This document shows, in pieces, positions 5,549 to 8,348 of a stretch of DNA of 8,348 bases. The translations under genes and the position numbers were made by a program. The notes beneath the pieces were generated by a model that saw only the letters and a list, made by a program, of their open reading frames with translations, was not told where the DNA came from and ran no database searches. How positions within the stretch are numbered: the stretch's first letter is position 1; each line of letters starts with the position of its first letter. The stretch is from an uncultured Lachnospiraceae bacterium (GTDB lineage Bacteria; Bacillota; Clostridia; Lachnospirales; Lachnospiraceae), in the NCBI GenBank assembly GCA_905203555.1, contig CAJKWK010000078.1:1-8348 (forward strand), written 5' to 3'.

Positions 5549-6619
5549 ATGAAAACAATCATAAAAAGAAGTATACTTGATTATTTAAAGAACCCTGTTT
5601 TGTGGATTGGCTTGATTATTATAGTTGCCAGTATGTATCAATGTCTGTCATCGTATTTGCAAATTCATTATATCAAACAGAATGAACAGATCACACAAAA
5701 TGACGTAGCATTGGAAGATGCTGATGTCATGGATGGGTACATTCCCACATCTGATGATAAAGAAAGAAGAAGGGAGTGGGAAGATACGATCAAAGAGACG
5801 TTAATGGACACCTCCAAAAATGGTTTTGGATTTAGCAGGCAGGAAGCAGATCATGTAATGAAAGAAATTCAGAATATGGATGTAAAGACTGCTTCTGAGT
5901 TTTTGGAATCCCAATATGGCTATTATAATGCAATAGATGCTTATGAGGACCTTGAAATTCATAAGGGGACAGCAGAAGAAATCAATCATTATATCGAGCG
6001 GAAATTATCCGAACATTCTTTTTCCTGGTACTTTGCCAAAAAATTTACGGATTTTGCAGGATTGCATATGGCCTTTTTTGCAACAGTCTTGCTATCATTT
6101 TTATTTATTCAGGATACACGAAAAAGTACCTATGAATTATTACATACAAAGCCTGTTACGGCAATCCAATATATATGTGGGAAAGTAATAAGCGGATTCA
6201 TTAGTATGCTGGGAGTATTAGTGATTTTGAATGTTATATTCTTTATGCTGTGTTTGAAAACGTCTTTAGAATCGGGCTTTCCAGTAACACCAATTGATTT
6301 TTGCGTGAATTCTCTGATCTATATTGTTCCGAATCTTTTGATGATATGTTGTGTCTATACAATTACAGCATTAATATTTAAAAATCCGCTTCCGGCAGCA
6401 CCAATCTTGTTTTTACACATTATATATTCAAATATGCTGACCATGAAGAATGATATTTATTATATGAGACCGTTCTCTATTATGGTGCGATTCCCTGGCA
6501 GATTTTTTGAAACACATGTAGCCAAAATGTCAAACATAAATCAGATTATTCTTGTAATTTCATCAGTTATATTAGTATGTATTTCTGTTACAATCTGGAA
6601 AAGGAGGAGGGTTCATTGA
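5549..6619 (+). CDS. ABC-2-like transporter membrane protein with large external domain
   Basis: This 356-residue integral membrane protein is probably a permease half of the ABC exporter encoded here. TM1 is at about 17-37. A hydrophilic segment of about 130 residues (38-168), rich in Glu, Asp and Lys, would lie outside the cell. TM2 is at about 169-187, followed by DTRKSTYELLHTKPVT (189-204), like the cytoplasmic loop of ABC-2 permeases. Further membrane segments are at about 213-236, 256-277, 280-296 and 332-352, ending in a positive KRRRVH tail. AAAGGAAGAG precedes the ATG at 5549; an upstream in-frame GTG at 5465 overlaps the terminator and is rejected. The stop overlaps the next start by 4 bp. 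Substrate is not evident; export of or immunity to a peptide is plausible from the two-component context. Confidence 0.8.
   Translation: MKTIIKRSILDYLKNPVLWIGLIIIVASMYQCLSSYLQIHYIKQNEQITQNDVALEDADVMDGYIPTSDDKERRREWEDTIKETLMDTSKNGFGFSRQEADHVMKEIQNMDVKTASEFLESQYGYYNAIDAYEDLEIHKGTAEEINHYIERKLSEHSFSWYFAKKFTDFAGLHMAFFATVLLSFLFIQDTRKSTYELLHTKPVTAIQYICGKVISGFISMLGVLVILNVIFFMLCLKTSLESGFPVTPIDFCVNSLIYIVPNLLMICCVYTITALIFKNPLPAAPILFLHIIYSNMLTMKNDIYYMRPFSIMVRFPGRFFETHVAKMSNINQIILVISSVILVCISVTIWKRRRVH
6602..6618 (+). promoter_or_regulatory. Strong ribosome site deciding a TTG start
   Basis: AGGAGGAGG at 6602-6610 lies at good spacing before TTG at 6616-6618. The upstream in-frame ATG at 6577 has no ribosome site and lies deep inside the preceding gene. 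TTGA fuses the start of the second membrane protein with the TGA stop of the first, so the two are probably made in a coupled ratio. Confidence 0.75.
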
Positions 6620-7272
6620 AAACGGAACTAAAAAACTGCCTGTCGTTATATAAGATTTTTTATTCATGTGCATTTATACTGATATTGTGTGCTATTCATC
6701 CGATTATATACTATGAAGAAATCGGTTCAGCGATTCAGTCGCCAATAGCATTTTTAACAATTATTTTTTGTAGTGACACATATTTGATGGAAGTAAAAAG
6801 TAAGCGTGCCGATGTATTTCATTTGTATGATCAAAAAAAGCAGTTAAAAGTAATATCGCAGAGAGTGGGCGTTCAAATATTATATTTATTAATACTTTCC
6901 TGTGTTGGATATGTTTTGTTTTTCTGGCAAAAACCGGGCAGTGTAAACGAAGGCATTTCGGGTATTCAGATATTTCTTTTATATTTCATTGCAATGTTTG
7001 GAACTATCTGGCTTTGGAGTATATGCTCTGTGATTTTGTGTACATTGCTTCGAAATATGTGGGCAGGTATTGGATGTTTATTTGGAATTGTCATTGGACT
7101 TATATCAAAAGCGGGAAGTTCATTTTTCGGAAATCTGGGATTGTTTTCTTTCAGCTTTTGTGAACCTACTCAATTAATGTCCGAGAGTTGGATTTATGGA
7201 ACGCTTGTGTCTTTTATAGCGGGGCTGTTTTTATTTGCAGTATTACCAATGACTTTAAAGAAAAGAGGATAG
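6616..7272 (+). CDS. Second ABC transporter membrane protein
   Basis: This 218-residue, very hydrophobic protein has about six membrane segments: about 16-33, 40-58, 84-104, 116-145 (long), 149-165 and 190-211. Between the second and third is a short charged loop (KSKRADVFHLYDQKKQLK) that may contact the ATPase. It starts with TTG just after AGGAGGAGG, overlapping the previous gene by 4 bp, and ends 3 bp before the ATPase. I do not recognise a named family by motif. Its place between a permease and an ATPase, and its topology, indicate the second membrane subunit of one heteromeric ABC transporter. It is much smaller than the first subunit and lacks the large external domain, so the two halves are probably not interchangeable. 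Confidence 0.78.
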   Translation: MKTELKNCLSLYKIFYSCAFILILCAIHPIIYYEEIGSAIQSPIAFLTIIFCSDTYLMEVKSKRADVFHLYDQKKQLKVISQRVGVQILYLLILSCVGYVLFFWQKPGSVNEGISGIQIFLLYFIAMFGTIWLWSICSVILCTLLRNMWAGIGCLFGIVIGLISKAGSSFFGNLGLFSFSFCEPTQLMSESWIYGTLVSFIAGLFLFAVLPMTLKKRG

Positions 7273-7275
7273 ATT

Positions 7276-8148
7276 ATGAGTATTAGAATAAATGATTTAA
7301 CAGTTAGATTTAAAAATGGTGTAGTTGCAGTAAATAAGGCATCTCTTGAAATACCTAAGGGAATTTACGGACTTTTGGGTGAGAATGGTGCCGGAAAAAC
7401 CACTTTGATGAGGGTTCTTACAACTGTTTTAAAACAAACGGAAGGAATGGTTTCCCTTGATGGAATTCTGTATAACGAGGGAAATTATGAGAAAATACAG
7501 AAAAAGATTGGTTATCTTCCACAGGAAATCGACTTATATCCGAATCTTACGGTGAAAGAATGTCTTGTATATATGGGGGGACTGTCAGGAGTAGCCAGAA
7601 ATGACCTCGAACAAAGAATTACCTATTATCTGGAAAAGACTTCTCTTACAGAGCATCAGAATAAAAAAATGCGGCAATTATCTGGTGGTATGAAGAGACG
7701 TGTCGGACTCATACAGGCACTTCTTAATAATCCGGATTTTTTGATTATTGATGAACCTACCACCGGGTTAGATCCGGAAGAAAGAATCAGGATCCGCAAT
7801 CTTTTGGTTGATTTTTCAAAGGATAGAACTGTGCTGTTTTCCACTCATGTAGTAGAAGATTTAGCAGCAACCTGTACACAGCTTGCCATTATGAAAAAGG
7901 GAAGTTTTTTATATTCTGGAAGCGTGAGTGGGTTGCTGGAAAATGCAAAGGGCTGTGTTTGGAATTGTACGGTACAAAACGCAGAAGAAGCCCGTTTGTT
8001 AGAAGCCAATTATTCTATATCATCTAAGCAGTATGTAGAAAATGGAATTCATATGAAAGTATTAAGCAAAGGAAAGCCAAATGAGAATTGTGTCCTGGAT
8101 AATGATATCACTTTGGAAGATGCATATATTTATTTGACGAATAGTTGA
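7276..8148 (+). CDS. ABC transporter ATP-binding subunit
   Basis: This 290-residue cytoplasmic ATPase should drive the two membrane proteins encoded just upstream. Walker A is GENGAGKTT (35-43), the Q-loop has Q83 in GYLPQ, the signature is LSGGMKRRVG (135-144), Walker B is FLIIDEP (155-161), the D-loop is GLDP, and the H-loop is STHVVED with H191. All catalytic residues are present. The sequence resembles drug or bacteriocin exporter ATPases that pair with ABC-2 permeases. The C-terminal region (about 225-290) is a smaller domain of unknown role ending in DITLEDAYIYL, a tail common in this group. GAGGA within the previous gene's end provides the ribosome site. It is the last gene of the unit and is followed by a strong terminator. 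Confidence 0.93.
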   Translation: MSIRINDLTVRFKNGVVAVNKASLEIPKGIYGLLGENGAGKTTLMRVLTTVLKQTEGMVSLDGILYNEGNYEKIQKKIGYLPQEIDLYPNLTVKECLVYMGGLSGVARNDLEQRITYYLEKTSLTEHQNKKMRQLSGGMKRRVGLIQALLNNPDFLIIDEPTTGLDPEERIRIRNLLVDFSKDRTVLFSTHVVEDLAATCTQLAIMKKGSFLYSGSVSGLLENAKGCVWNCTVQNAEEARLLEANYSISSKQYVENGIHMKVLSKGKPNENCVLDNDITLEDAYIYLTNS

Positions 8149-8153
8149 ATATA

Positions 8154-8176
8154 ACGGCGGGCAAGTTGCCCGCCGT
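8154..8176. terminator. Strong GC-rich hairpin terminator between convergent genes
   Basis: ACGGCGGGC (8154-8162) pairs perfectly with GCCCGCCGT (8168-8176) around AAGTT. A looser T-rich tract follows on the plus strand and TTATATTC on the minus strand. It lies 5 bp after the ATPase stop and 9 bp after the end of the convergent gene, so it probably serves both directions. Confidence 0.8.
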
Positions 8177-8185
8177 AAATTATGC

Positions 8186-8348
8186 TTATTTTGTTAAAAG
8201 ACCGGATAGATTTTTTCCAATGCAAAATCCAATCTGTGGATATAACTCCTGAATTTCCTGATATTTTGCTTCAATCATTTCTGGTTCATCAGCCCAGATC
8301 TTTTCATATATTTTGAAAGCTCTTTTAAAATGTGTTTTGGCTTGCGGA
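8186..8348 (-). CDS. C-terminal part of a helical, possibly TPR-containing protein (truncated by window)
   Basis: A minus-strand reading frame enters from the right edge and stops at 8186-8188, giving 53 residues. It begins PQAKTHFKRAFKIYEKIW and continues EMIEAKYQEIQELYPQIGF. The pattern (A..F.RA..IYEKI....P..IE.KY) looks like the end of a tetratricopeptide repeat or similar helical hairpin, but one repeat is not enough to be sure. It converges on the transporter operon and shares its terminator. It could belong to the element or mark the next module; function unknown. Confidence 0.5.
   Translation of the reverse strand, partial: PQAKTHFKRAFKIYEKIWADEPEMIEAKYQEIQELYPQIGFCIGKNLSGLLTK

Overview
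The window looks like part of an integrative conjugative element or conjugative plasmid from a low-GC Firmicute, most likely a gut Clostridia/Lachnospiraceae-type host. Reasons: strong GGAGG-type Shine-Dalgarno sites, AT-rich codon use, and a minus-strand backbone (ParM, ParR-like, RepA_N, DnaC-like, DUF3847) of the kind seen in Tn1549/CTn-like elements. The element name is inference; no integrase, relaxase or type IV secretion gene lies in the window.

Left region (1-3371, minus strand): reading leftwards, parM, a parR-like gene, repA and a dnaC-like helicase loader are packed with gaps of 3 and 18 bp and a 4-bp overlap, so they should form one replication/partition operon. After a 161-bp gap with inverted repeats comes a small DUF3847 gene. 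At the left edge (about 3-69) is a hairpin followed by an IncQ/MOBQ-type nic motif, a convincing candidate oriT. A MobA/MobL-type relaxase gene would be expected just beyond base 1. repA contains four CTGTCTGT repeats at exactly 23-bp spacing whose DNA, not protein, is conserved; this is a candidate replication origin inside the initiator gene.

Central control region (3372-3591): between the divergent parM and response regulator genes lie a long inverted repeat that would mask the parM ribosome binding site, three ATTGAG repeats exactly 11 bp apart (centromere or regulator operator), a small dyad, and a promoter for the rightward genes.

Right region (3592-8348): visibly AT-richer cargo on the plus strand. 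An OmpR-family response regulator and its membrane histidine kinase overlap, and a hairpin terminator follows. A second unit then encodes two ABC-2-like membrane proteins and an ABC ATPase. A 17-base sequence matching at 15 positions precedes both units, which suggests that the two-component system controls itself and the transporter. The layout resembles peptide-antibiotic sensing/export or immunity modules, but the substrate cannot be read from sequence. A strong hairpin terminator separates the transporter from a convergent, truncated helical (possibly TPR) gene at the right edge.
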